Shown here in pieces: positions 37,515-45,994 of a stretch of 49,119 bases of DNA. Within the stretch, counting starts at the first letter, position 1. Every line of letters begins with the position of its first letter. Source of the stretch: Oscillospiraceae bacterium (GTDB lineage: Bacteria > Bacillota > Clostridia > Oscillospirales > Oscillospiraceae). The notes beneath the pieces are model-generated. The model worked only from the letters and a program-made list of their open reading frames with translations, ran no database searches and was not told the origin of the DNA. The position numbers and the translations under genes are program-made. Location of the stretch: assembly GCA_017461445.1 (NCBI GenBank), contig JAFTXW010000018.1:1-49119 (forward strand), written 5' to 3'.

Positions 37515-40045
37515 AGCTGCTGATTTTAGACGGCAACAGCGTTATTAACCGGGCCTATTTCGGCGTAAAGCCCCTGACCACGCGGGAGGGGCTTTATACC
37601 CATGCCATTTACGGCTTCCTGAACATCCTGGAACGGATGGAGAAGGAGGAGCAGCCGGAAGCAGTCTGCGTGGCCTTCGACCTCCACGGCCCCACCTTCC
37701 GGCATTTAAAATACGACGGCTACAAGGCTACCCGCCACGGTATGCCGGAGGAGCTGGCCATGCAGATGCCCGTTATGAAGGACGTTCTGCGGGCTATGAA
37801 TATCCCCATCTACGAGTGCCAGGGCTGGGAGGCGGACGATGTCATCGGCACTGTGGGCCGCATCTGCTCCAACAATGATTGGGAATGCGTCATTGTCACC
37901 GGCGACCGGGACAGTCTGCAGCTGATCGACGAAAACGTCCATGTAAAGCTGGTCATCTCCAAGCCTGGCCAGACCACGGCCACCCTGTATACCCGGGAGT
38001 TGTTCCAGGAGGAGTATGGCTTCGAGCCGAAAAAGCTGATTGATCTGAAAGCCCTTATGGGCGATTCCTCCGACAATATCCCCGGTGTGGCAGGCGTGGG
38101 TCCCAAGACGGCCAAAGACCTGCTGGCGAAATTTGGCAGCCTGGACGGAGTATACGAAAATATTGACGATGCATCCATTCGTCCCAAGCTGCGGGAAAAG
38201 CTGGTGAACGACAAGGAAAAGGCCTACCTTTCCTATGACCTCGCCACCATCCGCCCAGAAGCCCCTATCGATTTTGAACCCCGGGATGCCATCGTCCAGC
38301 CCTATAACCGCCCCGAGCTATACAAGCTGTTCCAGAAGCTGGAATTTGTCCGTCTTATCGACAAATACGGTCTTCGCGGCGCGGAGTTGGAAGAGGTCAG
38401 CGGAGTGAAGGCAAAGAAGACCGAAGCTCTGCCCCGACTGGATACCATGCCGGAGTATGTAACGTCCTGCGCGGTATATCTGGCAGAGGACGGAAGTCTT
38501 GGACTTGCCTGGGAGAAGGGTGTGTGTGTCCTGACACCCATGGAAGCCCAGATGGGTGGTATTTCCTTGGAAGGAAAGTCCCTGATCCTTCACGATAGCA
38601 AGACCACCATGCACCGCCTGGATGAAATGGGCCTGTCTTACGGTAAATGCAGCTTTGACACAGCTCTTGCCGCCTATGACCTGAATCCCTCCCAGTCCGA
38701 CTATCCCGTATCCAAGCTGGCTACCAATTTCCTGGGTGTTTCCGTGGACGACGGGGATGCTGCCGCCTGCGCCGAAGCCCTGTGGAAGCTCTGTGTTCCC
38801 CTTTCCGAAGAGTTGGAAAAGAACGGCATGGCAAAGCTCTATGCTGACATCGAATTGCCCTTGTGTGAAGTGCTCTACCGTATGGAAAAGCGTGGCATCG
38901 CCATCGACCGGAACCAGCTGGAGCAGTTCGGCGAAATGCTGTCCCAGCGGATCGCCGCCTGCGAGGAACTGATTTTCTCCTATTCCGACGGCAAATTCAA
39001 TATCAATTCCACCAAGCAGCTGGGCGAGCTTCTTTTTGACAAGCTGGGCCTACCCCCGGTAAAAAAGACCAAGACCGGCTATTCCACTAACGCTGACGTG
39101 CTGGAAAAGCTGAAAACCAAGCATCCCATCATCCCCGCCATCATGGACTACCGGATGCTGACCAAGCTGAAATCCACCTACGCCGACGGCCTGTTGAAGG
39201 TCATCTGCGAGGATGGCCGCATCCGCACCACCTTCCAGAATTTGGTGACCGCTACGGGCCGCCTGTCCTCCACGGAGCCCAATCTGCAAAATATTCCCGT
39301 CCGCACCGACCTGGGCGCGGAGATTCGGAAAATGTTCGTGCCCAAGCCCGGCTGTGTTCTGGTGGACGCGGACTACAGCCAGATCGAGCTGCGGGTTCTG
39401 GCCCACATTGCGGGGGACGAGACAATGCAGCAGGCGTTCTGCGGCGGTGTGGATATCCACACGGCTACCGCCGCCCAGGTGTTCGGCGTGGAGGTAGAGA
39501 ATGTCACGCCCCTCCAGCGACGCCACGCGAAAGCGGTCAACTTCGGCATCGTCTACGGCATTTCCGAGTTCTCCCTGGCGGAGGATATCGGCGTCGGCCG
39601 CTACGAAGCACGGGAATATATTGATAATTACCTGACCAATTACCGGGGCGTTCGGGAGTATATGAAGCAGGTTGTCGTCAACGCCCGTGATATCGGCTAT
39701 ACCGAAACCCTCTACGGCCGCCGCCGCTATATCCCGGAGCTGACAAGCACCAATTTTAATATCCGCAGCGGCGCGGAGCGGATTGCCCTGAATACTCCCA
39801 TCCAGGGCACCGCCGCCGATATCATCAAGCTTGCCATGATCCGGGTGGAGAATGCTCTAAACCAGGAATTCCCGGAAGCGGAGCTGCTGCTGCAGGTCCA
39901 CGATGAGCTGATCGTGGAGTGCCCCGAGGCCATTGCGCCCCAGGTGGCGGAGCTGATCAGCCGGGAGATGCAGAGTGTCTGCACCCTCAGCGTTCCCCTG
40001 ACGGCGGATGCAAAATTCGGAAAGAGCTGGTACGACGCAAAATGA
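37511..40045 (+). CDS. polA: DNA polymerase I
   Basis: This 844-residue protein has the 5'-nuclease domain (about 1-290, with LLILDGNSVINRAYFG and EADDVIGTV), a middle 3'-5' exonuclease-like domain and the polymerase domain with motifs DADYSQIELRVLAH, RRHAKAVNFGIVYGIS and LQVHDELIVE. The middle domain lacks the DTET-type acidic residues, so proofreading is probably lost, as in many Gram-positive PolA. ATG 37511 overlaps the cysS stop; GGAG lies upstream. Placing polA under cysteine-tRNA control is unusual. Confidence 0.96.
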   Translation: MKLLILDGNSVINRAYFGVKPLTTREGLYTHAIYGFLNILERMEKEEQPEAVCVAFDLHGPTFRHLKYDGYKATRHGMPEELAMQMPVMKDVLRAMNIPIYECQGWEADDVIGTVGRICSNNDWECVIVTGDRDSLQLIDENVHVKLVISKPGQTTATLYTRELFQEEYGFEPKKLIDLKALMGDSSDNIPGVAGVGPKTAKDLLAKFGSLDGVYENIDDASIRPKLREKLVNDKEKAYLSYDLATIRPEAPIDFEPRDAIVQPYNRPELYKLFQKLEFVRLIDKYGLRGAELEEVSGVKAKKTEALPRLDTMPEYVTSCAVYLAEDGSLGLAWEKGVCVLTPMEAQMGGISLEGKSLILHDSKTTMHRLDEMGLSYGKCSFDTALAAYDLNPSQSDYPVSKLATNFLGVSVDDGDAAACAEALWKLCVPLSEELEKNGMAKLYADIELPLCEVLYRMEKRGIAIDRNQLEQFGEMLSQRIAACEELIFSYSDGKFNINSTKQLGELLFDKLGLPPVKKTKTGYSTNADVLEKLKTKHPIIPAIMDYRMLTKLKSTYADGLLKVICEDGRIRTTFQNLVTATGRLSSTEPNLQNIPVRTDLGAEIRKMFVPKPGCVLVDADYSQIELRVLAHIAGDETMQQAFCGGVDIHTATAAQVFGVEVENVTPLQRRHAKAVNFGIVYGISEFSLAEDIGVGRYEAREYIDNYLTNYRGVREYMKQVVVNARDIGYTETLYGRRRYIPELTSTNFNIRSGAERIALNTPIQGTAADIIKLAMIRVENALNQEFPEAELLLQVHDELIVECPEAIAPQVAELISREMQSVCTLSVPLTADAKFGKSWYDAK

Positions 40046-40482
40046 CCATTTTAGAAATGAACGCCTCCCATGTGGCCCAGGTAGCCCAGCTGGAAAAGCT
40101 GTGCTTTTCCGACCCCTGGAGCGAAAAAAGCGTTGCCGGGGAGCTGGAAAACAAGCTGGCCTACTGGCTGGTGGCGGCAGAGGGTGATCGTGTGGCAGGC
40201 TATGTGGGCTCCCAGACGGTGCTGGGGGAGACGGACATGATGAACATTGCCGTCCACCCTGATTACCGCCGTCAGGGCCTTGCGGAGCGGCTGGTGGTGG
40301 AGCTTGTCGCCGGGCTGAAAGCCCAGGGAAGCCGCTGCCTGACCCTGGAGGTCCGGGCCTCCAATACCCCTGCCCAAAAGCTTTATGAAAAGCTGGGCTT
40401 TTGCCAAATCGGCAGACGGCCCAAATACTACCGAAACCCCAGAGAAGATGCTCTCATTCTGAGAAAGGAGTGGGAAATTTGA
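40042..40482 (+). CDS. rimI: Ribosomal-protein alanine acetyltransferase RimI
   Basis: This 146-residue GNAT enzyme has the acetyl-CoA site in NIAVHPDYRRQGLAERLV and the C-terminal NTPAQKLYEKLGF signature. RimI acetylates the N-terminal alanine of S18 in the model case; in many bacteria its gene lies next to tsaD or tsaB, as here. The ATG overlaps the polA stop by 4 nt. Confidence 0.9.
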   Translation: MTILEMNASHVAQVAQLEKLCFSDPWSEKSVAGELENKLAYWLVAAEGDRVAGYVGSQTVLGETDMMNIAVHPDYRRQGLAERLVVELVAGLKAQGSRCLTLEVRASNTPAQKLYEKLGFCQIGRRPKYYRNPREDALILRKEWEI

Positions 40483-41495
40483 ATATTTTAGCAGTGGAAT
40501 CCTCCTGCGACGAGACCGCCGTTGCCATCGTCCGGGACGGACGGGAAGTGCTCACCGATTGCATTGCCTCCCAGGTTGACCTGCACCGGATCTACGGCGG
40601 TGTTGTGCCGGAAATCGCATCCCGAAAGCACATCGAAGCCATCTACGGCCTTGCGGATCAGGCATTGGAACAGGCAAACCTGACCCGGCAGGACATCGAT
40701 GCGGTAGCCGTGACCTATGCCCCTGGTCTGATCGGTGCGGTGCTGGTGGGAGTGAACTTTGCCAAGGCCGCCGCCATGGTAATGGGGAAGCCCCTGATCC
40801 CCGTCCACCATATCCGGGGTCACATTGCGGCAAACTATATCGCCTATCCCGATCTGAAGCCCCCCTTCCTGTGTCTGGTGGTGTCCGGCGGACACACCAT
40901 GATCGTGGAGGTAAAGGACTATACCGATATGAACATTCTGGGCACCACCCTGGATGACGCAGCGGGCGAGTGCTTTGATAAGGTGGCCCGTGTCCTGGGA
41001 ATGCCCTATCCCGGCGGCGCGGCTCTGGACAAGGCGGCAAAATTAGGCGACGAGACGAAATATACCCTGCCCCGCAGCAAGCCCGGCGAGAATCCCTACA
41101 ATATGAGCTTCTCCGGCCTGAAGACCGCCGCTCTGAACCTGATCCACCACGCCGAGCAGGTTGGGGAGGAGCTGGATATTCCCAGCCTCTGCGCGGCCTT
41201 CTCCGCTGCTGTGTCCGATACCCTGGTGCCCCGGGTGGTCATGGCCTTGGAACAGACCGGTTATCGCAAGATTGCCGTAGCCGGCGGTGTAGCAGCAAAT
41301 TCCCGCATCCGGGCGGATATCCATTCCGCCGCCGAAAAGCTGGGAGCAGAGGTCTACATGCCGCCCCTGAGCCTTTGCGGCGACAACGGTGCCATGATCG
41401 GCGCACAGGCCTACTACGAGTACCTGGCAGGCAATACAGCGGATATGAGCCTGAATGCCTACGCCACCAAATCCATCCTGGGCGAAGCCCTTTGA
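40479..41495 (+). CDS. tsaD: tRNA threonylcarbamoyladenosine synthase TsaD
   Basis: This 338-residue protein makes the t6A modification next to anticodons of tRNAs that read ANN codons, with TsaB and TsaE. Landmarks: LAVESSCDETAVA at the start, the iron-binding HHIRGH, the VSGGHT stretch, the DDAAGECFDKVAR motif and the C-terminal GGVAANSRIRA. The start is TTG 40479, with AAAGGAG at 40464-40470, and it overlaps rimI by 4 nt. tsaB and tsaE are not in this window. Confidence 0.95.
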   Translation: MNILAVESSCDETAVAIVRDGREVLTDCIASQVDLHRIYGGVVPEIASRKHIEAIYGLADQALEQANLTRQDIDAVAVTYAPGLIGAVLVGVNFAKAAAMVMGKPLIPVHHIRGHIAANYIAYPDLKPPFLCLVVSGGHTMIVEVKDYTDMNILGTTLDDAAGECFDKVARVLGMPYPGGAALDKAAKLGDETKYTLPRSKPGENPYNMSFSGLKTAALNLIHHAEQVGEELDIPSLCAAFSAAVSDTLVPRVVMALEQTGYRKIAVAGGVAANSRIRADIHSAAEKLGAEVYMPPLSLCGDNGAMIGAQAYYEYLAGNTADMSLNAYATKSILGEAL

Positions 41496-41501
41496 ATTGA
41501 C

Positions 41502-41543
41502 ATACTCCCCGAAAAGACATTTGTTTTCGGGGAGTATTCTTTT
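41502..41543 (+). terminator. Terminator of the cysS-tsaD operon
   Basis: A 14-bp perfect stem (41502-41515 with 41524-41537) followed by TCTTTTC. Confidence 0.9.
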
Positions 41544-41675
41544 CTGCATACGTCAAATGAATGAATATCGACAGGAATATACAGAAATACTTAAGAACTC
41601 CGTCCAAAAAGTTACGGAAAGATTACGAAATTAACGAAACAGTCACAAATAGACCGAAACTTGTTAAGGCCGGGC

Positions 41676-41705
41676 TGTGGAAAAAGCTGTGGAAACTGTG
41701 AATAA
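41676..41705. other. Three DnaA-box-like words
   Basis: TGTGGAAAA (41676-41684), TGTGGAAAC (41688-41696) and TGTGAATAA (41697-41705) are two full matches and one single-mismatch match to TGTGNAWAA, the complement of the DnaA box, within 30 bp and in one orientation. Confidence 0.45.
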
Positions 41706-41746
41706 ACCAATGCATATTCCGGTTTCTTAATTTTCAGAAAACGGTA

Positions 41747-41775
41747 TTGACAAATTCCGGCAGCGGTGTTATGAT
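41747..41775 (+). promoter_or_regulatory. Promoter of the ABC exporter operon
   Basis: TTGACA (41747-41752), 17 nt, TATGAT (41770-41775) with a TGT extension. Transcription should begin near 41782, about 30 nt before the leader peptide. Confidence 0.88.
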
Positions 41776-41811
41776 TCCCCTATAAAATAAAAAAGAAAGG
41801 AGGAAGTGAAT

Positions 41812-41892
41812 ATGTTGATGAACATTTATGTTTTCGGTTTCGGAAATGGAAATATCAGCGGAAGACTTGCTCCTTGGGGGATCGTGCGGTAG
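41812..41892 (+). CDS. Leader peptide, 26 residues
   Basis: A short reading frame begins MLMNIYVFGFGNGN and ends at TAG 41890-41892. It has a perfect ribosome site, AAAGGAGG at 41796-41803, at 8-nt spacing, better than that of the exporter genes. It is rich in Gly, Asn and Phe. It lies between a strong promoter and an intrinsic terminator, and 160 nt before an ABC exporter, so it fits a regulatory leader peptide that stalls the ribosome. It has no hydrophobic segment or secretion signal. Function is inferred from the layout. Confidence 0.75.
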   Translation: MLMNIYVFGFGNGNISGRLAPWGIVR

Positions 41893-41950
41893 GGGATCTA
41901 TCGTACTATACGTTTATGCGGCGCAAGCATTCTGCTTGGGCCGTTTTTTT
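41866..41950 (+). promoter_or_regulatory. Transcription attenuator before the ABC exporter genes
   Basis: The intrinsic terminator has a stem at 41919-41929 with 41933-41943 (one G-G mismatch) and seven T residues (41944-41950), well before the first exporter gene. CTTGC at 41866-41870, inside the leader-peptide codons for residues 19-20, could pair with GCAAG at 41923-41927 and open the terminator. A second hairpin (41957-41962 with 41981-41986) follows. Confidence 0.75.
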
Positions 41951-42052
41951 GCGCCCAACCAGCGGTTTGACGCATTCAACGGCTGGTTTGTTGTAAAGGG
42001 AAACGAATGCTGCTATCATAAAGGCAGCCGCGATAGACTTTGAGGTAACAAA

Positions 42053-43783
42053 ATGAAAAAAATGATTCCCTATCTACTCCCTTACTGGAAGGGACTTCTA
42101 CTGGCAACGCTTTGCATTGCGGTCTCCACCGTCTGTGATCTGCTGCTGCCGACTATTATGAGCGATATTCTGAACAATGGCATCTATCAGAGGGACCTGG
42201 ATTACATCGTAAAATGCTGCGCGCTGATGCTGGCGGTGTGTCTGCTGGGCCTGGGCACTCTTTTGCTCGGCACCTGGTTTTCTACCCGGGTGGTATCCGG
42301 CTACTGCGCCGACCTGCGGGGCGTGATCTTCCGCAAGGTCAACGCCATGAGCTTTGAGGAATTCGGTAAGCTGGGCACAGCGGCTCTTGTGACCCGGGCT
42401 ACCCACGATGTGGAAACGGTGTCCTGGATCGCCTCAGAACTGTCAGGAACGGTCATTACCATTCCCGTTCTGTTTTTCGGTGGTGTGATCCTTGCTATGC
42501 AGAAGGATATGGCACTGAGCCTTATCATGCTGGCCTTTATCCCAGTGATCCTGGCAGTGGTACTGGTCATCGGTCGGAACATTGTTCCCCTCTGGGAAAA
42601 GTCCGACGAGTATATTGACAAACAGAATGACATCATGCGCGAGCGGCTCCGGGGTATCCGGGTGATCCGGGCCTTCAACTCGGAGGATAAGGAACATGAA
42701 CGGATCGCGGAAGCGACCCGGATCATGGCACTTTACATCATCAAAGGCAATGTTGCCATGGGACTGATTACGCCCCTTGCAACCTTCCTGCTGAATCTTG
42801 CCGCCGTTCTGATCGTCTATTTTGGCGGCTGGCGGATGGAGTTAGGCACTGGCCTTACCGGCGGTGACGTGTTCGCCATCGTCCAGTATGTGTCCCTGGT
42901 TGCCAGCGGTGTTATTATGGGCGCGTTCTCCATTCTCATGTTCCCCCATGCCCAGGTAGCGGCGGGGCGCATCGGCCAGGTGCTGGAAGCCAAAGGCATG
43001 GCCGATCCGGTAGCCCGGCAGGAGCTGCGGCTGAAGGGAGACATTGTGTTTGACAACGCCAGCTTCCGCTACGACGGTGCGGCGGAAAGCGCACTGAAAA
43101 ATATTTCCCTCCACATCCCCGCAGGCCAGAAGACTGCTATCATCGGCGGCACCGGGTCGGGAAAATCCACTCTGGTCAGTATGCTTTTGGGCTTCCGTAT
43201 GCCCACGGAAGGGGAAGTACAGCTGGACGGTATTCCTACGACGAAACTCAGCCGCCATACCATGCGGGAGAACATGAGCTGCGCCCTGCAGAATGCCACC
43301 ATCTATTCCGGCACCATCCGGGAGAATGTCCGCATGGGCAGGCTCAATGCCACGGACGGGGAAATTCGGGATGCCCTGACCACCGCCCAGGCACGGGAAT
43401 TTGTAGACAGCTTCCAGGACGGCCTGGATCACGAGATCAAGCAATCAGGCAAGAATCTCTCCGGCGGACAGAAGCAGCGGCTCAGCATTGCCCGTGCCCT
43501 CTTAAAGGATGCGCCCATCTACATTTTTGACGACAGCTTTTCCGCCCTGGACTTTCTGACGGAAGCGAATCTTCGCTCCGCACTTGCGAAGAAGATTGCG
43601 GGAAAAACCCAGATCATCATTACTCAGCGGGTCACCTCCGCCATGCACTGCGACCGCATCCATGTTCTGGACCGGGGCGCACTGGTAGATAGCGGCACCC
43701 ATGAGGAGCTGCTGGGCCGCTGCGGTGTTTATCAGGAAATTTACGCATCCCAGACAGGAGGTGGGCACCATGAAGAAACCTAA
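42053..43783 (+). CDS. ABC exporter subunit with degenerate ATP site
   Basis: This 576-residue protein has six transmembrane segments (about 1-300) and a C-terminal ATPase domain with GGTGSGKST near 365 and LSGGQKQR. The Walker B ends IFDDSFSALD, with Asp in place of the catalytic Glu, and the switch histidine is replaced in ITQRVTS. This is the pattern of the degenerate site in heterodimeric exporters such as BmrCD and TM287/288. It should pair with the product of the next gene, overlapping by 14 nt, and export drugs or peptides. It is under the attenuator upstream. Confidence 0.93.
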   Translation: MKKMIPYLLPYWKGLLLATLCIAVSTVCDLLLPTIMSDILNNGIYQRDLDYIVKCCALMLAVCLLGLGTLLLGTWFSTRVVSGYCADLRGVIFRKVNAMSFEEFGKLGTAALVTRATHDVETVSWIASELSGTVITIPVLFFGGVILAMQKDMALSLIMLAFIPVILAVVLVIGRNIVPLWEKSDEYIDKQNDIMRERLRGIRVIRAFNSEDKEHERIAEATRIMALYIIKGNVAMGLITPLATFLLNLAAVLIVYFGGWRMELGTGLTGGDVFAIVQYVSLVASGVIMGAFSILMFPHAQVAAGRIGQVLEAKGMADPVARQELRLKGDIVFDNASFRYDGAAESALKNISLHIPAGQKTAIIGGTGSGKSTLVSMLLGFRMPTEGEVQLDGIPTTKLSRHTMRENMSCALQNATIYSGTIRENVRMGRLNATDGEIRDALTTAQAREFVDSFQDGLDHEIKQSGKNLSGGQKQRLSIARALLKDAPIYIFDDSFSALDFLTEANLRSALAKKIAGKTQIIITQRVTSAMHCDRIHVLDRGALVDSGTHEELLGRCGVYQEIYASQTGGGHHEET

Positions 43784-45530
43784 TCTCAAAGAAAATCCGC
43801 TGATCCGCCTTGCCCTGATGGCGAAGCCCATTGCTCCCTGGCTGCTTGTGGGTGCGGCCCTGGACATTCTGGCGGTCATCAGCTCCGTCATTGCGCCCGA
43901 GCTGTTGGGCGAGCTGGTGCAGGTGTTGTATGATTTCTGGGAAGGTGGCTCCATTGGCTCCGTCCGGGACACGATGGTTACGGGCCTTCTGCTGCTGACG
44001 CTGGCCTACGCTGCCAACGGCTTATTCAGTTACCTCAATATGTGGCTGATGAACAACGTGGTCACCCGGTTCTTCACCAGCGGTATCCGAATTCAGATTT
44101 CCGAGAAGATCATCCGCCTGCCTGTCCGCTATGTGGATCAAACGCCTGTGGGCGATATTCTGAACCGCATGACCGGGGACGTATCCACCCTGGGCGGTTA
44201 TGTCCATGACATTTTTAATATCCTGGTAAAGGGTGTGTTCCAGATCGTGATGATTGCCGTGGCCATGTTCCTGGAGGACTGGCGGCTGGCATGCTTTGTG
44301 GTACTTCTAACGCCCCTTTCCATCTGGCTGTCCTCGAAGATTGCTTCCGTCAGCGAAAAATACTATGATGATATGTTCACCAAATCGGGCAAGCTGACAG
44401 AGCAGGTGGAGGAGGCCTTCACCAACTATGCCACCACCAAAGCATATAACCTTGAGGAATACACCATCGAAAAGCATGATTCTATCAACAGTCAGCTGGC
44501 GAAGGCAACCGTAACAGCCAATTTCACTGGCTCCACCGTCCAGCCTATCATCCGGCTCAGCAATTCGGTGGCCTATATTCTCATCAATCTGATCGGCGGC
44601 TATCTGGCAGTAAAGCAGGGTGTCAGCGTGGGTGTGGCGGTGACCATCGTGCTCTTTGCCCGGCAGTTTGCCTCCCCTCTGGAGCAGCTGGCCTATAGCT
44701 TCGCCCAGATGAACCGGGTAAAATCTGCCGCGAACCGGGTCTTTGCCATCCTGGATATGGAGGAGGAGCCGGTGTCCGAGGGAACGCTTACAGAGGACGT
44801 CCGGGGCCGGGTGGAATTTGAAAACGTGGATTTCAGCTATGATCCCAAGGAGCTGCTGATCGAGGATCTGAATCTAACTGTAAAGCCAGGGCAGAACGTT
44901 GCCATCGTGGGCCCTACAGGCGCGGGAAAAACCACCATCGTAAACCTGCTGATGCGCTTTTATGATATTGACAGCGGTACCATCCGCCTGGATGGCCGGG
45001 ATATTTCGGAGCTTTCCCGGGAGGAGGTTCGAAGCCGCTTCGGTATGGTTTTGCAGGATACCTGGCTGTTCAAGGGCACCATTGCCGAAAACGTAGCCTA
45101 CGGCAAGCCCGATGCCACCCGCGAGGAGATCGAGGAGGCCTGCCGTAGGGCCTACTGCGATCATTTTATCCGGACCATGCCCGAGGGCTACGACACAATT
45201 ATCAGCGAGGACACCACCAATCTTTCCGGCGGACAGAAGCAGCTGCTGACCATCGCCCGGGCTCTGCTGGCGGATAAGCCGCTACTGATTCTGGACGAGG
45301 CTACCTCCAACGTGGATACCCGGACAGAGATACTCATTCAGAAGGCTATGGATCAGTTGATGGAAGGGAAGACCAGCTTTGTCATTGCCCACCGGCTCAG
45401 CACCATCGTGGATTCCGACTTGATTCTGGTGCTGAACCACGGCAAAATCGTGGAGCAGGGCACCCATAGGGAGCTGCTGGCGAAGAAGGGGTTCTATCAT
45501 AAACTCTATACCAGCCAGTATGCGGTATAA
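43770..45530 (+). CDS. ABC exporter subunit with canonical ATP site
   Basis: This 586-residue protein has the same exporter fold: a membrane half (about 1-330) and an ATPase with GPTGAGKTT, LSGGQKQL, the intact Walker B LLILDEATSNVD and the switch FVIAHRLST. It completes the functional ATP site of the heterodimer. The start at 43770 has AGGAGG at 43756-43761; the gene overlaps the first subunit by 14 nt. The substrate is unknown, but multidrug export is typical. Confidence 0.93.
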   Translation: MKKPNLKENPLIRLALMAKPIAPWLLVGAALDILAVISSVIAPELLGELVQVLYDFWEGGSIGSVRDTMVTGLLLLTLAYAANGLFSYLNMWLMNNVVTRFFTSGIRIQISEKIIRLPVRYVDQTPVGDILNRMTGDVSTLGGYVHDIFNILVKGVFQIVMIAVAMFLEDWRLACFVVLLTPLSIWLSSKIASVSEKYYDDMFTKSGKLTEQVEEAFTNYATTKAYNLEEYTIEKHDSINSQLAKATVTANFTGSTVQPIIRLSNSVAYILINLIGGYLAVKQGVSVGVAVTIVLFARQFASPLEQLAYSFAQMNRVKSAANRVFAILDMEEEPVSEGTLTEDVRGRVEFENVDFSYDPKELLIEDLNLTVKPGQNVAIVGPTGAGKTTIVNLLMRFYDIDSGTIRLDGRDISELSREEVRSRFGMVLQDTWLFKGTIAENVAYGKPDATREEIEEACRRAYCDHFIRTMPEGYDTIISEDTTNLSGGQKQLLTIARALLADKPLLILDEATSNVDTRTEILIQKAMDQLMEGKTSFVIAHRLSTIVDSDLILVLNHGKIVEQGTHRELLAKKGFYHKLYTSQYAV

Positions 45531-45539
45531 GGAGAATAT

Positions 45540-45953
45540 ATGGAAATTAAAGAAAATGTACTGACTGCGGAGCAGTTCCTGCATCTGTTCACCGCCGTCG
45601 GCTGGGAACCGCCCTCTTATGAACAGGCAGAAAAGGCACTATATAACAGCTATGCCACCTTTTTAGTTTTTGACGGCGAAAAAATATGCGGCATGGCGAG
45701 ACTTTTGGGCGACGGTGCCATGTCCTTTTATGTAAAGGACTTTGCGGTTCTTCCGGAAATGCAGGGAAAAGGGATTGGAAGAATGCTGATGGAATATATA
45801 GAGGAGTTCATCCGAAGAAATTTAGAAGAGGGGTGGGCAGTCAGCCTGGAACTGATCAGCGCAAAAGGGAAGGAAGCCTTCTATGAAAAGCTTGGCTTTG
45901 AAGCCCGCCCATGCGTCTGGGATGGCCCTGGGATGTTCAAAATGCTCCGGTAA
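45540..45953 (+). CDS. GNAT N-acetyltransferase
   Basis: This 137-residue protein has the GNAT acetyl-CoA motif DFAVLPEMQGKGIGRMLMEY and a C-terminal GKEAFYEKLGFEARP. AAGGAG lies before the ATG, 9 nt after the exporter stop, so it is co-transcribed. Together with the exporter it might modify the exported or toxic compound; this is suggested only by gene order. Confidence 0.88.
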   Translation: MEIKENVLTAEQFLHLFTAVGWEPPSYEQAEKALYNSYATFLVFDGEKICGMARLLGDGAMSFYVKDFAVLPEMQGKGIGRMLMEYIEEFIRRNLEEGWAVSLELISAKGKEAFYEKLGFEARPCVWDGPGMFKMLR

Positions 45954-45957
45954 AAGG

Positions 45958-45992
45958 AAAAGCAAGGTATGTTTTGCGCATACCTTGCTTTT
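45958..45992. terminator. Bidirectional terminator
   Basis: A 14-bp stem (45958-45971 with 45979-45992, loop TTTTGCG), A-rich at the left and T-rich at the right, between convergent genes. Confidence 0.92.
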
Positions 45993-45994
45993 TA

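Larger units (their letters stand above)
41496..41811. other. 316-nt spacer before ABC operon
   Basis: No protein gene is supported. The spacer holds the tsaD terminator, an A+T-rich stretch with a cluster of DnaA-box-like words (41676-41705) and the promoter of the exporter operon. Confidence 0.7.

Noticed and set aside
41828-42043. 71-codon frame in the ABC operon leader
   Set aside because: It has no ribosome site, and it runs through the terminator hairpin. The 26-codon frame starting at 41812 has a perfect site and fits better.
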